Shown: positions 36,138 through 46,545, counted from the first letter of the stretch. The stretch is 64,000 nt of DNA from Enterovibrio qingdaonensis (GCF_028683135.1 NZ_JAJUBB010000004.1:186001-250000), one strand, 5' to 3'. Numbers and translations: made by a program. Notes: a model not told the origin generated them from the letters alone.

Positions 36138-36686
36138 TCAATGAATAAATGCTCTGATCTGCTTACGAGCCAACTGAACACGCTTGCGCACATTGGCTTG
36201 GGAGATCTGCAAAACCTCGGCAATTTCGGGATATTCCATTTCATCGACAAAGCGATACTGCACGACGCGTTGCAGGTCTGGGGTCAGTCTTTCATAGGCG
36301 CGAAGAACATCATTGAGCGTGTTATCACGTAGAATTTTGTCTTCCAGCGGCTCGGTAGTGACGTGAGAAAAGTAGAATAGGTCTGGACTATGAGAGACGG
36401 TTTCACAGAGAGTAAGTTGTTTCTTCTGGTCCCGCAAAATGTCGATACAAATGTTGTAGGTGAGCTTACAAAGCCAAGAAAAAGGACTGTTGATTTGGTC
36501 ACTACGACGCAAATAGTGGTGATACGCTTTTTCTCTCGCCTGTGACATTGCATCTTCTACTCTCGCAACATTCCCATTGAGCCATCGCATGCAACAGTTT
36601 CTCAATCTGTAATGATTTTTTCCCCACAGCATCCAAAACTCATCCGGCGTTGCGCTCTGCTCGGTAACTAGTGTTGTCTTGATCAC
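36138..36686 (-). CDS. ECF-type sigma-70 family factor
   Basis: 182 residues from GTG 36686, eight bases after AAAGGAG; longer frames upstream lack a site. Region 2 spans about residues 20-95 (RVEDAMSQAREKAYHHYLRR, INSPFSWLCKLTYNICIDIL) and region 4 about 125-182 (LTPDLQRVVQYRFVDEMEYP, then ISQANVRKRVQLARKQI). No anti-sigma gene is adjacent, so control may be by another route. Its place at the head of the DUF2589 block suggests it drives that block. Confidence 0.82.
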   Translation of the reverse strand: MIKTTLVTEQSATPDEFWMLWGKNHYRLRNCCMRWLNGNVARVEDAMSQAREKAYHHYLRRSDQINSPFSWLCKLTYNICIDILRDQKKQLTLCETVSHSPDLFYFSHVTTEPLEDKILRDNTLNDVLRAYERLTPDLQRVVQYRFVDEMEYPEIAEVLQISQANVRKRVQLARKQIRAFIH

Positions 36687-36794
36687 AATCTTTCTCCTTT
36701 TTTTGTCGGGGAAAGACTCAGCTAAGAAATGAATGTGAAGGATTTTGGTCGCCTTTAAGGAGTAAGTCGCATAAACATGAAACAGACAGTCCAC

Positions 36795-37049
36795 TTATCC
36801 ATACAGGCAATGAGCGAGGGCAGGAATTTAAGATGCGATATAAAAGTCTTTATTTATATGTAGTTAGAAAAACAACATCATGATGAACACAATATTATCG
36901 ATGCGACACACAACAGAAAGACTAATATTTAAGGCATGTCATTTGCGAGTGGCACCAAGGATGCGTGAAACAGGACGGAAAATTACCCCGCGCAATAACT
37001 CATTTGGCAGGGAAGATAATCTTTCGAGGGGAAGAGGGGATTCATATAC
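36795..37049. other. Non-coding stretch upstream of the ECF sigma gene
   Basis: Separates the minus-strand sigma gene from the minus-strand 2TM gene. An open frame on the plus strand exists but has no ribosome site and reads into the terminator hairpin. Presumably holds the sigma-gene promoter; no clear motif seen. Confidence 0.4.
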
Positions 37050-37083
37050 AACAAAGGCTGAGCGCATAGCGTTCAGCCTTTAT
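37050..37083 (-). terminator. Intrinsic terminator of the 2TM protein gene
   Basis: Stem AAAGGCTGAGCGC / GCGTTCAGCCTTT with one G-T type pair, followed on the minus strand by TGTTGTAT; 30-odd bases after the stop. Confidence 0.65.
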
Positions 37084-37115
37084 ACTCATCGGCAGGAACA
37101 TTCACTTAATGTTCG

Positions 37116-37463
37116 CTATTTCGCCAACACGTTCTTCAAAATGGCCGCTTTAATTTGGTGAATTTTGAACTCTTTGTACGAGAAAATCCCCAGCATGGCC
37201 AATGTGACACCAACACAGGTGTAAAGCTGAAGAGAGGAGTAAATACCAAGATTTGTCAGGAGAAAATATAACATCAGTATCACGACAAACGCCTGAGTGA
37301 CCCAGCGAGACTTATCATTGAAATTAAACGTGTCTTTTCTATCATCCCATTTGACATGAACACGGCCGACAAGGAAGCCAAGCTTTATCATTAAGCCATC
37401 CGTGATTTCTTCATAATCAATGTGATTCAATGCCAGATATTTTTGCAGTCCCTTAAGACTCAT
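37116..37463 (-). CDS. Two-TM membrane protein of unknown function
   Basis: 115 residues with AGGAGA before the ATG. A soluble N-terminal 50 residues (MSLKGLQKYLALNHIDYEEI), two adjacent hydrophobic helices (VTQAFVVILMLYFLLTNL and YTCVGVTLAMLGIFSY), and a short basic tail. Similar in plan to DUF-type sensor or accessory proteins, but I recognise no family. It lies back-to-back with the luxN-like gene 345 bp away; there is no evidence the two are linked. Confidence 0.65.
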   Translation of the reverse strand: MSLKGLQKYLALNHIDYEEITDGLMIKLGFLVGRVHVKWDDRKDTFNFNDKSRWVTQAFVVILMLYFLLTNLGIYSSLQLYTCVGVTLAMLGIFSYKEFKIHQIKAAILKNVLAK

Positions 37464-37808
37464 TCCGTTCTCCTAATCGCATTCCTAACGTGCATACGCT
37501 TCACCGTTTCCGCACAGATAATACCAAATCTCTTTCGACTCAACAGAACATTCCATGGTGAAAGTTGTTTCAAGGCAATAACCCTCAACGGTGGTTCCTA
37601 TCAATCAACGTCGCAGAAAAAAGAAAAGTTATTTCGTGGAGAAAAGTTATCAGGATGGTGACACGTGGCAAGGTAATAATTGAATACCATATACCCAACC
37701 CCCTTACGCCTTTTTATTTTGTCTATTAGTCATGGAAGATACAGTGAAGCGTCGAAGTATGTGTCAAAACGAAATTTTCGATGAGACTACAAATCAAGGC
37801 TGAAGAGC
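37464..37808. other. 345-bp divergent intergenic region before the luxN-like gene
   Basis: Must carry the promoters of the luxN-like gene and of the 2TM gene. No recognisable operator or small gene. In Vibrio harveyi the corresponding position is occupied by luxM, the AHL synthase gene; nothing like it is here. Confidence 0.5.
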
Positions 37809-40742
37809 ATGTCTGATTGGGTATCGATTTCTTCAGAAAACTCAGTGGCGATACTTCTGGTTTCGATCGCACTGTTCGTGATGTTGTGGGCATCCTATTT
37901 TGTCATTGCACTCACGAAAAAACGTTCTGGGCTCTCTCCGCCGCTTTACGTTCCTTATACGCTTTACACCATGTTCATCTCCGTTTGGATCCTCTCTAAT
38001 GCGTACTTTCAATCGTATTTATTGGTAGAGACATCAAGAGCGGTCGCATTGTGGATGGCCATGATCGCAAACATTGCCTCAGGGCTCGCCTTTTGCTTTG
38101 CCTATCTGTTTTCTTGTCGCCTGCGTTCAGAGCAAGACGGCTACAAAATATCTCGTTGGCAATGGTGCATTTTTAGTTGTTCAGTCTTGACCATCATACT
38201 GACAAACACGTCCCCCGGGCTCAGTGTGGTGAGCGTAGACGTAGAAGATATCGGTCAGTTTATCATTCACTTCGGTGCGGTGGCTTGGGTGTTCTTCGCG
38301 TGCCTATTTCTGGTTATCGTGTTGACGTTACGTAACTTTATCCTGTCCAGCAAAAGCCCGAGCATGCTAAAACGCGTCAAATCCTCCTATATGGTATTTG
38401 GTATGGTGGCGTTTATTTTCTCCACCTTTGTCGCTCACTTTGCTATTCCTGTTCTCTTTAACGATTTCTCGGTCACTTGGGTTCCTCCCGCGCTCTCAAT
38501 CGTCGAAGCACTTATGGTTGGTTATGCGCTGCTCAGCGATAGGTTCTATAGCTTTCGCTATGTCTGCCTGCAGGTGGCAAGTTTTTCCTCCAACGCCATG
38601 CTTTACATTATTCCTGCCACCCTAATTACCAACCTCTGTCAGAATCAAAACATCGCACCACCCATCGCTGCTGCCACTCTGATTTCCGGTCTGTTTTGGC
38701 TTAAAACACATGCATTTTTTCTCCGTAAATTTAATCACTTAATTTACCACCAGAAAGGCAACCCTGTTGAGAACATCAGTAAGCTTACGAATGATTTTCG
38801 ATACTCCACAGAACTCGCCATTGAAAAGCTCAACACCCTATTAAATGCCAAGTCAGGCCAAATACAGGCAGTGGGCAAAAATGCAGAAAATGTTGCGCTC
38901 CTCTTGTACTTTCAGGGAAACCGTACCATTTTGGTCAGGGACGAGCTTGAATATCAGGTTAGCCACAGTCAATCTTCCAACAAAGACGCGCTCAAGCAAA
39001 TTGCCAATGAGATGCGTAACAAAGATATCTCTTTGGTTCTGCCTATCACCGACGAACAAGATGACATCGTCTATTTATACGTTGTCAGTAAGAACCCCAA
39101 AGAGTCCCTCATCACCAGCGAAGAAATATTAGGCCTCCAAAAACTCTTTGCTGTTGCTAATCGCTTTATCGTCACAGAACAAAAAATCCGCACGTCGCAT
39201 GTATTGGCCGGTTCTATTGCTCATGAGATCAGAAACCCACTAACAAAAATTAACTATCACTTTGAGCGGATCAATGCCGACATGTTTGGTATTGATAAAG
39301 ATGAGCCACATTCGATTGCCTCACCTGAAATGCAGAAGATTTACCATGAACTCGTTGAAGGTAAAAAGGCAGTACAACTGGGGAATCGTTTTATAGATGC
39401 CATGCTCAGTGAGCTAAATGGAGAAGGGATCAGCACAAGTTTATTCAAAACCTACTCAGCAGCCGAACTCACGTCACAGGCCATCAATGATTTCAGCTTT
39501 AACAGTGAGCAGGATAAGCAACGTGTGGTATTCAATAAGCAATCTGATTTCGTCTTCCATGGCAGCGATACCCTGTACAGCTTTGTCATCTTCAACTTGC
39601 TAAAGAATGCGGTTTACTACTTCGACTCTCACCCAAATAGCAACGTGAATATCCGTTTTGGCAGTACAACCGAGAAACATCAGGTAAGGGTCATTGATAC
39701 GGGCCCCGGCATTTCAAAAGAGCAACAAGCCCACATCTTTGATGAATACTATTCACAAGGGAAATCCAAAGGCAACGGATTAGGTCTCGCCTACTGTCGA
39801 CGCGTCATGGAGTCCTTTGGTGGCAATATCGAGGTGCGTTCTGTCCCGGGCGTATTTACCGAGTTTGTCCTGACATTTCCATCCTTAGATACAAGCAACC
39901 TAAATGCGGCCGTGGTGAAAAACCTCACTCAAAACCTCAATGGAAAGTCTTGCCTCGTTGTGAGTGACAGCAACACCTACGCGTTATTGTCTTCTGAGTT
40001 ATTGTTACTTGGCACTCAAACAACCTGGCTATCTGAAAACACGTCCATACACGCACCGATGACGACACGGTCATATGATTTCATCCTCATTGATACTGAC
40101 CACATTGAATTTAGCAACGACATAATAAAACGACTTCGTTCCGGGGAGCTCGGTCATCAAGCGCAAATCACCCCCATTTGGCTGCTCGCGCAGCCCAACA
40201 CTTGCGACCCAATCGTCGACAACTACATCATTAGCAATCTTGCTCAGGGAAAAATAGACAGTATCAATCATCGTGAGTCTTTCCTGCATTCCCTTGATAC
40301 GGTGATCAATGATGGAGGATTGCACCAAGTCGGCTGCCTAATAGGTAAGCGAGTGCTTGTTGTTGATGATATGCAGGTGAATCGCCTTTTGGTACAAGGC
40401 TACCTTGCCACTGAAGGGGTGGACGTAGTCCATGCATCGTCAGGGCAAGAAGCGATTTTAAAAGCCAAGATGGAACGCCTTGATTTGATTCTGATGGACA
40501 TCCGAATGCCCGGCATGGATGGCATCGAAGCGACAAAGTCCATCAGACAATGCAGCCAAGGTATTCCGGTTATTGCGTTATCAGGGGAATACACCAGCGA
40601 CACACTCCTCTCGATTGACGACACTATGGATGATCACTTAGTAAAGCCTGTCACTAAGCAACAGCTTGTAAAAATGCTCATCAAGTGGCTTGTGTCACCA
40701 TCACATTCAAGGCTCGACAGTCGAAGATCCAATCAGGTATAA
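37809..40742 (+). CDS. luxN: LuxN-like hybrid sensor histidine kinase (quorum sensing)
   Basis: 977 residues. The N-terminal membrane domain of about nine helices (to about residue 305) follows LuxN of Vibrio harveyi: WILSNAYFQSYLL, the FAYLFSCRLRSEQ segment, SVDVEDIGQFIIHFGA and WVPPALSIVEALMVGYALL match its AHL-binding region. Then a cytosolic linker, H-box SIAHEIRNPLTKI, N/G boxes (NLLKNAVYYFD, DTGPGIS, GNGLGLAYC), and a receiver domain with phospho-Asp in LILMDIRMPGMDG. LuxN phosphorylates LuxU via its receiver. About 130 residues longer than LuxN (849). No luxM next door, so it senses AHL made elsewhere or by others. Confidence 0.85.
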   Translation: MSDWVSISSENSVAILLVSIALFVMLWASYFVIALTKKRSGLSPPLYVPYTLYTMFISVWILSNAYFQSYLLVETSRAVALWMAMIANIASGLAFCFAYLFSCRLRSEQDGYKISRWQWCIFSCSVLTIILTNTSPGLSVVSVDVEDIGQFIIHFGAVAWVFFACLFLVIVLTLRNFILSSKSPSMLKRVKSSYMVFGMVAFIFSTFVAHFAIPVLFNDFSVTWVPPALSIVEALMVGYALLSDRFYSFRYVCLQVASFSSNAMLYIIPATLITNLCQNQNIAPPIAAATLISGLFWLKTHAFFLRKFNHLIYHQKGNPVENISKLTNDFRYSTELAIEKLNTLLNAKSGQIQAVGKNAENVALLLYFQGNRTILVRDELEYQVSHSQSSNKDALKQIANEMRNKDISLVLPITDEQDDIVYLYVVSKNPKESLITSEEILGLQKLFAVANRFIVTEQKIRTSHVLAGSIAHEIRNPLTKINYHFERINADMFGIDKDEPHSIASPEMQKIYHELVEGKKAVQLGNRFIDAMLSELNGEGISTSLFKTYSAAELTSQAINDFSFNSEQDKQRVVFNKQSDFVFHGSDTLYSFVIFNLLKNAVYYFDSHPNSNVNIRFGSTTEKHQVRVIDTGPGISKEQQAHIFDEYYSQGKSKGNGLGLAYCRRVMESFGGNIEVRSVPGVFTEFVLTFPSLDTSNLNAAVVKNLTQNLNGKSCLVVSDSNTYALLSSELLLLGTQTTWLSENTSIHAPMTTRSYDFILIDTDHIEFSNDIIKRLRSGELGHQAQITPIWLLAQPNTCDPIVDNYIISNLAQGKIDSINHRESFLHSLDTVINDGGLHQVGCLIGKRVLVVDDMQVNRLLVQGYLATEGVDVVHASSGQEAILKAKMERLDLILMDIRMPGMDGIEATKSIRQCSQGIPVIALSGEYTSDTLLSIDDTMDDHLVKPVTKQQLVKMLIKWLVSPSHSRLDSRRSNQV

Positions 40743-40760
40743 GCGTGTTGCTCTCGCCTT

Positions 40761-41714
40761 TTAGTTTTTTGGGGAATTGCTCTTTTCATCGCGATTGATA
40801 TGGTTAACACCTTGCCAAAGTCGACCATCAATGGCGGATAACCCCAACGCGATAAGTAGCATGCCAACAATGTGAATAACGTCTAGTGATTCTCCCAGAA
40901 AAACCGTGCCAAGGAACACGGCGGACACGGGCACCAGCAGGGTCACGAGCAGCACGTTTGTTGCACCGGCGACTTCCAATATTTTGAAATACAGAACGTA
41001 CGCTACCGCGGTTGAGAGGATTGCCAGAGCGAAAACAGATGCCCAAACAGGCGTGTTGACTTCCCCCACTCCTATCACACCATCCACATACAGCGTCATA
41101 GGAAGCATCACGATTGACGATGCTGTCACTTGCCCTGCTGCAACGATGATCGGGTTTATCTTCATGGTTTTAAACCGACGTCCAAACACACCCGCAAACG
41201 CATAGGAGACAGTGGCTCCGACAATGGCTAACTGCGCAAGCAGCGTACCTGTACCACCTAAAGCTGGCACACCTATCATCACCACCACACCCGTAAAACC
41301 AATCATGACACCAATGATTTTAAGTGGTGTCGGCTTTTCATCAGGCAGCAAAAGCCCCGCCACAATCACAGCAAAAATAGGCGTTGCGGCGTTTAGTATT
41401 GACGCTAGCCCAGACGCAATTTGGGTTTGTCCCCACACAATGAGCACAAACGGAATGACGTTATTCAACATCCCCATTCCGAAAAACGCGAGCCAAACTT
41501 GTCGCGACAAGTTTGGGCGAATACCGATAGCAAATGCAAAGCTCCAAAGCGCAATAGCGGCGATACTCACGCGAAGAAACGTGATCGTCAGTGCAGGCAA
41601 CTCACCGACCGCGACACCCACGAAGAAAAAAGAACCGCCCCACAGCATGGAGAGAAGGATCAGTAAAAACCACACTCTGGCAGACATGGTTGAGCTAATC
41701 GTTGTTGTCATCAC
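40761..41714 (-). CDS. EamA/DMT-family transporter
   Basis: 317 residues with ten predicted membrane helices in two EamA repeats (first around FLLILLSMLWGGSFFFVGVA, second around VGATVSYAFAGVFGRRF). Drug/metabolite exporters of this type move amino acids, nucleosides or xenobiotics. Convergent with the luxN-like gene and divergent from ada. Substrate unknown. Confidence 0.85.
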   Translation of the reverse strand: MMTTTISSTMSARVWFLLILLSMLWGGSFFFVGVAVGELPALTITFLRVSIAAIALWSFAFAIGIRPNLSRQVWLAFFGMGMLNNVIPFVLIVWGQTQIASGLASILNAATPIFAVIVAGLLLPDEKPTPLKIIGVMIGFTGVVVMIGVPALGGTGTLLAQLAIVGATVSYAFAGVFGRRFKTMKINPIIVAAGQVTASSIVMLPMTLYVDGVIGVGEVNTPVWASVFALAILSTAVAYVLYFKILEVAGATNVLLVTLLVPVSAVFLGTVFLGESLDVIHIVGMLLIALGLSAIDGRLWQGVNHINRDEKSNSPKN

Positions 41715-41893
41715 TTAGGTCCTGTCGTCATTCCATGTTCCCAGATTAACGCCCTCAAAAAGCACAAAACATCCGATTCTTGCGCATCATTTTCGTCTAT
41801 AAATAATTCCCTAACCATTTTCGGATGGAGCCTTGCCTTGCTCTATGATGTGATAGCGAGAACTCATTGGGCAACGCAATGGATGGAGTGAAA

Positions 41894-42952
41894 ATGACCA
41901 TGCTAACTAAACGCGAGATGGAAACCGCAGTCTCAAACCGAGACAACCGCTATGACGGACGGTTTATCTATGCCGTGATCACCACAGGTGTGTTTTGCCA
42001 TCCCTCTTGTACATCAAAAGCTGCCAATCCAGAAAACATGCGATTTTTTGATGATGCCCAAGGTGCGATTCAAGCAGGGTTTCGTCCATGCAAGCGTTGC
42101 TATACCGACACCCAAGATACACGAACGCGGCAATTGATTGATGTGGTTCGATATATCGAAGCCCATTGTGAAGACAAGCTCACCCTACAAACGTTAGCGG
42201 ATATGGCGGACTTGTCCCCGTCTCGCTTTCAAAAAGTGTTCAAAAGTACATTTGGCATCTCGCCCAAAGCCTATCAAGATGCCTTTCGCATGCGCCGCTT
42301 TAAGCGGTCATTGAAAACAGGCAACAGTGTGACAGATGCGATTTACGACTCCGGCTTTGGCTCAATCAGTCGCGTCTATGGCGAAGAATCACGCAAAATG
42401 GGCATGAACCCCAAAACCTACAAGGCCGGTGGCGAAGGAGAAACCATCTACTTCACCTGCCGTGAAACCAAGCTCGGACTCCTATTGATGGCTGCCACAG
42501 ACATTGGCGTGTGTTGTGTTCAATTTGGTGATGATGAAGCCTCACTGGTTGCCTTGCTTGAGCAAGAATTCCCTAACGCGCAGTTTGCCGCGTCCGATGC
42601 TCAAACCAGCCATGAGCTGGATGATTGGATAACCGCACTGGATAACCACATTAGCCAAGGTGTTCCAAAACCCGATTTGCCATTGGACATGCGCGGTACA
42701 GCGTTCCAAATTAAAGTCTGGCAATTCCTCCTTAGCATCAAAGACGGTGATGTACGTAGCTATGGCGATGTCGCCAATGAAATTGGCAATCCCAATGCAG
42801 TGAGAGCAGTCGGCACCGCCTGTGGTAAAAACCGAATAGGCGTTCTAGTTCCTTGTCATCGAGTACTGAGAAATGATGGCAGCCTAGGCGGTTACCGCTG
42901 GGGACTAGAGCGCAAGAAAGCCTTGCTGGAGCAAGAAAAACAAAGTGCCTGA
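41894..42952 (+). CDS. ada: Bifunctional Ada: DNA repair methyltransferase and transcriptional activator
   Basis: 352 residues from ATG 41894, five bases after GGAGTG; three other in-frame starts upstream are less well placed. N-terminal zinc site with Cys35, Cys39 and the later CKRC (FCHPSCTSK, FRPCKRCYTD), where one Cys accepts methyl from phosphotriesters. AraC-type HTH (LADMADLSPSRFQKVFK) in the middle. C-terminal O6-methylguanine methyltransferase with active site VPCHRV. Methylated Ada would activate its own gene and alkylation repair genes. Ends at a bidirectional terminator shared with ppsA. Confidence 0.95.
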   Translation: MTMLTKREMETAVSNRDNRYDGRFIYAVITTGVFCHPSCTSKAANPENMRFFDDAQGAIQAGFRPCKRCYTDTQDTRTRQLIDVVRYIEAHCEDKLTLQTLADMADLSPSRFQKVFKSTFGISPKAYQDAFRMRRFKRSLKTGNSVTDAIYDSGFGSISRVYGEESRKMGMNPKTYKAGGEGETIYFTCRETKLGLLLMAATDIGVCCVQFGDDEASLVALLEQEFPNAQFAASDAQTSHELDDWITALDNHISQGVPKPDLPLDMRGTAFQIKVWQFLLSIKDGDVRSYGDVANEIGNPNAVRAVGTACGKNRIGVLVPCHRVLRNDGSLGGYRWGLERKKALLEQEKQSA

Positions 42953-42972
42953 TAAGCGCATTCCGCACTGAG

Positions 42973-43008
42973 AAAAAAGCCTATCTTTAGGAGATAGGCT
43001 TTCGTATT
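42973..43008 (+). terminator. Bidirectional terminator between ada and ppsA
   Basis: Stem AAAGCCTATC / GATAGGCTTT with a seven-base loop; T-rich on the plus side and A-rich before it, so it can serve both convergent genes. Confidence 0.8.
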
Positions 43009-43028
43009 TTTAGGCGAGAATAATGTAA

Positions 43029-45404
43029 TCAGAACTTAGGTTTGACGGTACCCAGCTTCATCCACGTATCGACAACCGTATCTGGGTTCAGTGATACAGA
43101 GCTGATCCCTTGTGCCATCAACCACTCTGCTAGGTCATCATGATCAGACGGACCCTGACCACAAATGCCCACGTATTTACCTGCGCGCGTCGCCGCTTCA
43201 ATCGCCATCTTCAACATGGCTTTTACCGCGGGGTTACGCTCATCAAACAAGTGGGCTATATCGCCGGAGTCCCTATCAAGCCCCAACGTTAGCTGGGTCA
43301 TGTCGTTCGAGCCAATCGAGAAGCCGTCAAAGTACTTGAGGAAATCATCCGCCAGCACCGCATTTGATGGTAACTCGCACATCATGATGACTTTGAGCCC
43401 TTGCTCGCCACGACGAAGGCTAAACTTCGCCAGTAAGTCATTCACTTCAGCCGCTTCACCTGTTGTACGAACAAACGGGATCATGATTTCTACATTTTTC
43501 AGGCCCATCTCGTTACGTACACGCTTAATAGCCTGCGTTTCCAACTCAAAACAGTCTTCAAACACGGGCGAGATATAACGAGAGGCCCCTCGGAAACCGA
43601 GCATTGGGTTTTCCTCATGCGGCTCATACTCACTACCGCCGATGAGGTTGCTGTATTCGTTCGATTTGAAATCAGACATACGCACAATCACGCGTTTCGG
43701 CCAAAAGGCCGCCGCAATGGTCGCGATCCCTTCGGTCAGCTTGCTAACATAAAAATCGACTGGATCTTTGTAGCCGCGAATACGCTGGCTGATCTCTGCT
43801 TTCAGCGCATCGCTTTGCGCATCAAAGTTCAGTAAGGCTTTCGGGTGAATACCAATCATCTTATTGATGATAAATTCCAAACGCGCCAAGCCGACGCCTT
43901 CATTCGGGATTTGCGCGAAATCGAACGCACGATCAGGGTTACCCACGTTCATCATCACCTTGGTCGGCAATACCGGCAACTCATCGACCGCTGTTTGATT
44001 AATCGAAAACTCAAGTTTTCCGTCGTAGACATAGCCCGTTTCGCCTTCTGCACAGGATATGGTGACATCAGCTCCATCAGCCAATTTCTCGGTAGCATCA
44101 CCGCAGCCAACAATGGCAGGAATACCCAATTCGCGCGCAATAATCGCGGCATGACACGTTCGGCCACCGCGATTAGTCACGATTGCCGAGGCTTTTTTCA
44201 TCACAGGCTCCCAATCTGGGTCTGTCATGTCTGTCACCAGCACATCGCCTTCCTGCACCAAAGACATTTCATCCAGCGACGCCACATTACGCACGGGGCC
44301 GTTTCCAATGCGTTGACCAATCGCGCGCCCCTCCACCAGAACACCCGCTCGGTCACTCAACTCATAACGCTCAATCACATTACTTTGCTTTTGCGAGCAC
44401 ACGGTCTCCGGACGTGCTTGAACGATATAGAGCTTGCCATCAATGCCGTCTTTCGCCCACTCAATGTCCATCGGACGCTGATAATGCTTTTCGATGATCA
44501 TCGCTTGTTTAGCAAGCTCCGCTATCTCGTCATCATTAAGCGAAAACCGGTTTTGCTCTTCGTCTGACGTATCAATGACTTCCACTTGCTTGCCAATCAC
44601 TTGGCTGTCCGCGTAAATCATCTTAATCAGTTTTGACCCAAAGGTACGTTTCACCACTGCTGGGTGACCTGCTTGCAATAGCGGCTTATGGACGTAGAAC
44701 TCATCGGGATTTACCGCGCCTTGCACCACCATTTCGCCCAAGCCCCAAGACGAGGTGATAAACACCACCTGGTCGAAGCCAGATTCGGTATCAAGGGTAA
44801 ACATCACGCCTGATGACGCTTTATCCGAACGCACCATGCGCTGAATACCCGCAGACAGCGAGATGCCTCTGTGGTCAAAGCCCTGGTGGACACGATAAGA
44901 AATGGCACGGTCATTAAACAGCGACGCGAATACGTGCTTCGTTGCTTCCAGCACAGCATCAATACCCTTCACATTGAGGAAGGTTTCTTGCTGGCCTGCA
45001 AACGAGGCATCAGGCAAATCTTCTGCCGTCGCTGACGAACGGACGGCGACGGAAAGCGCCGTGTTTCCATCAACCAGCGTTTGGTAGTTGTCGCGAATGT
45101 CCTGCTCCAAATCGGCAGGAAACGGCGCATCCAGCACCCATTGTCGAATTGTAGAGCCAGATTTTCGCAAAGCATCAACATCTTCGACGTCTAGGGTATC
45201 GAGAATTTGGTGAATGCGATCATCCAGCCCTTCGTAATCAAGGAACTGGTTAAACGCGTAAGAGGTAGTAGCAAAACCATTGGGCACTGAGACCCCCGCA
45301 TTGGCAAGGTTAGATACCATTTCGCCAAGCGAGGCATTTTTTCCGCCGACTTTGTCTACATCATCCATGGACAGGGAGTCGAACCAAAGGGTGTTCTTAT
45401 GCAT
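43029..45404 (-). CDS. ppsA: Phosphoenolpyruvate synthase PpsA
   Basis: 791 residues from ATG 45404 (GGAG six bases upstream; the first in-frame ATG lies within the site). Converts pyruvate, ATP and water to PEP, AMP and phosphate for gluconeogenesis. N-terminal ATP-binding domain ([17 protein letters not shown]), the phosphohistidine swivel domain ([18 protein letters not shown]) and the C-terminal PEP-binding TIM barrel ([32 protein letters not shown]). Divergent from ppsR, its regulator. Confidence 0.96.
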   Translation of the reverse strand: MHKNTLWFDSLSMDDVDKVGGKNASLGEMVSNLANAGVSVPNGFATTSYAFNQFLDYEGLDDRIHQILDTLDVEDVDALRKSGSTIRQWVLDAPFPADLEQDIRDNYQTLVDGNTALSVAVRSSATAEDLPDASFAGQQETFLNVKGIDAVLEATKHVFASLFNDRAISYRVHQGFDHRGISLSAGIQRMVRSDKASSGVMFTLDTESGFDQVVFITSSWGLGEMVVQGAVNPDEFYVHKPLLQAGHPAVVKRTFGSKLIKMIYADSQVIGKQVEVIDTSDEEQNRFSLNDDEIAELAKQAMIIEKHYQRPMDIEWAKDGIDGKLYIVQARPETVCSQKQSNVIERYELSDRAGVLVEGRAIGQRIGNGPVRNVASLDEMSLVQEGDVLVTDMTDPDWEPVMKKASAIVTNRGGRTCHAAIIARELGIPAIVGCGDATEKLADGADVTISCAEGETGYVYDGKLEFSINQTAVDELPVLPTKVMMNVGNPDRAFDFAQIPNEGVGLARLEFIINKMIGIHPKALLNFDAQSDALKAEISQRIRGYKDPVDFYVSKLTEGIATIAAAFWPKRVIVRMSDFKSNEYSNLIGGSEYEPHEENPMLGFRGASRYISPVFEDCFELETQAIKRVRNEMGLKNVEIMIPFVRTTGEAAEVNDLLAKFSLRRGEQGLKVIMMCELPSNAVLADDFLKYFDGFSIGSNDMTQLTLGLDRDSGDIAHLFDERNPAVKAMLKMAIEAATRAGKYVGICGQGPSDHDDLAEWLMAQGISSVSLNPDTVVDTWMKLGTVKPKF

Positions 45405-45605
45405 GTCTTTCTCCAGAAACATTGCAGCAGTTGGGTGTTAGCAAACTTCCTTTTCTTGCTACAAACGCCTCCAGCCTTCACAAGCTGGCGAGACGTTAAT
45501 AGCCCTTTGAATGTTGTTATTGTTATATTCAAACCATCGCCGAGATATGCATCCGTTGAGATAGTTTGAATTTCATCCTATCGAAATTTGCGAGGAACTT
45601 AACCT

Positions 45606-46442
45606 TTGAAGCGCGCAGAAATTCAAAATCGAGACGTTTTCTATGTCTCGGATGGGACAGCCATCACATGTGAAACCTTGGGACACGTTGTTCTTGGACA
45701 ATTTTCTTTTGTGCCAAACGAGAAAACTTTCCCCTTTGTCGAAACTCAAGACAAAGTCAGCGATTTGGTCAAAGAAATACAACTTTCCCATGAAAAACAT
45801 GGGGTCAAACCTCTGGTCTTCTTTTCCATGGTCATCCCGAACGTAAGGGCGCAATTGTTGGAGGCGCCTGCTTTTTTCTATGATGTGCTGGAAAGTATTG
45901 TTCAGCGGGTGGCTGAAGACACAAAGATTGAACCAAAGCCGAAATTGCAACGCTCTCGCAGTGTCGGCAAAGACTCCGACACCTACTTTGACCGTATATC
46001 AGCTATTGAATACACGCTGGCGCATGACGATGGCGTATCGCTCAAAAACCTCGACAAAGCCGATGTCATTATTTTGGGAGTATCACGCAGCGGTAAAACC
46101 CCCACCAGCCTGTACATGGCGATGCAATTTGGCCTGCGCGTCGTGAATTACCCGTTTATCGCCGAAGACATCGCTTCCCTGCGTCTTTTGCCTGAATTTG
46201 AATTTCAACGCCATAAGCTTTTTGGTTTAACGATTGAACCTGAAAGGTTGACGCAAATCCGACAGAATCGCCTTTCCGGCAGCGAGTACGCCAGCAGTGA
46301 ACAATGCCAGCAAGAAGTCGCCGCCATTGAAGCTCTTTTTCGCAGTGAAGCCATCCCCTACATCAACACTAGCTCGTTGTCTGTAGAGGAAATCTCAACG
46401 CGGATATTGGAGAGAACGGGGATGAAGAGAAGGTTGTTTTAG
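45606..46442 (+). CDS. ppsR: PEP synthetase regulatory protein PpsR (ADP-dependent kinase/Pi-dependent phosphorylase)
   Basis: 278 residues with start TTG 45606, eight bases after GAGGAA; protein opens [20 protein letters not shown] as the family does. It inactivates PpsA by ADP-dependent threonine phosphorylation and reverses this with phosphate. P-loop: [15 protein letters not shown]; further conserved blocks [10 protein letters not shown] and [15 protein letters not shown] ([12 protein letters not shown]). Back-to-back with ppsA, the conserved arrangement. Last core gene before the defence island. Confidence 0.94.
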   Translation: MKRAEIQNRDVFYVSDGTAITCETLGHVVLGQFSFVPNEKTFPFVETQDKVSDLVKEIQLSHEKHGVKPLVFFSMVIPNVRAQLLEAPAFFYDVLESIVQRVAEDTKIEPKPKLQRSRSVGKDSDTYFDRISAIEYTLAHDDGVSLKNLDKADVIILGVSRSGKTPTSLYMAMQFGLRVVNYPFIAEDIASLRLLPEFEFQRHKLFGLTIEPERLTQIRQNRLSGSEYASSEQCQQEVAAIEALFRSEAIPYINTSSLSVEEISTRILERTGMKRRLF

Positions 46443-46497
46443 CTCGGGAACCATCAGAGGATTGAGGGCGATTGCTTTTGTTTAGGTGCTTAGAAAG

Positions 46498-46545
46498 GAA
46501 TTGGACAGAAATCAGTTAGACCTTATGCTCTAATGTGTCCAATTC
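46498..46545. repeat. Perfect 10-bp inverted repeat at the defence-island edge
   Basis: GAATTGGACA (46498-46507) and TGTCCAATTC (46536-46545) flank 28 bases. It lies between ppsR and the SIR2 gene. It might be a small stem-loop, an operator or the remnant of an insertion element; no transposase is present. A further hairpin GGCTGC/GCAGCC lies near 46601-46618. Confidence 0.55.

Noticed and set aside
36880-37161. 93-codon plus-strand frame
   Set aside because: Reads through the terminator of the 2TM gene and into that gene antisense; no ribosome site and Arg-rich random composition.
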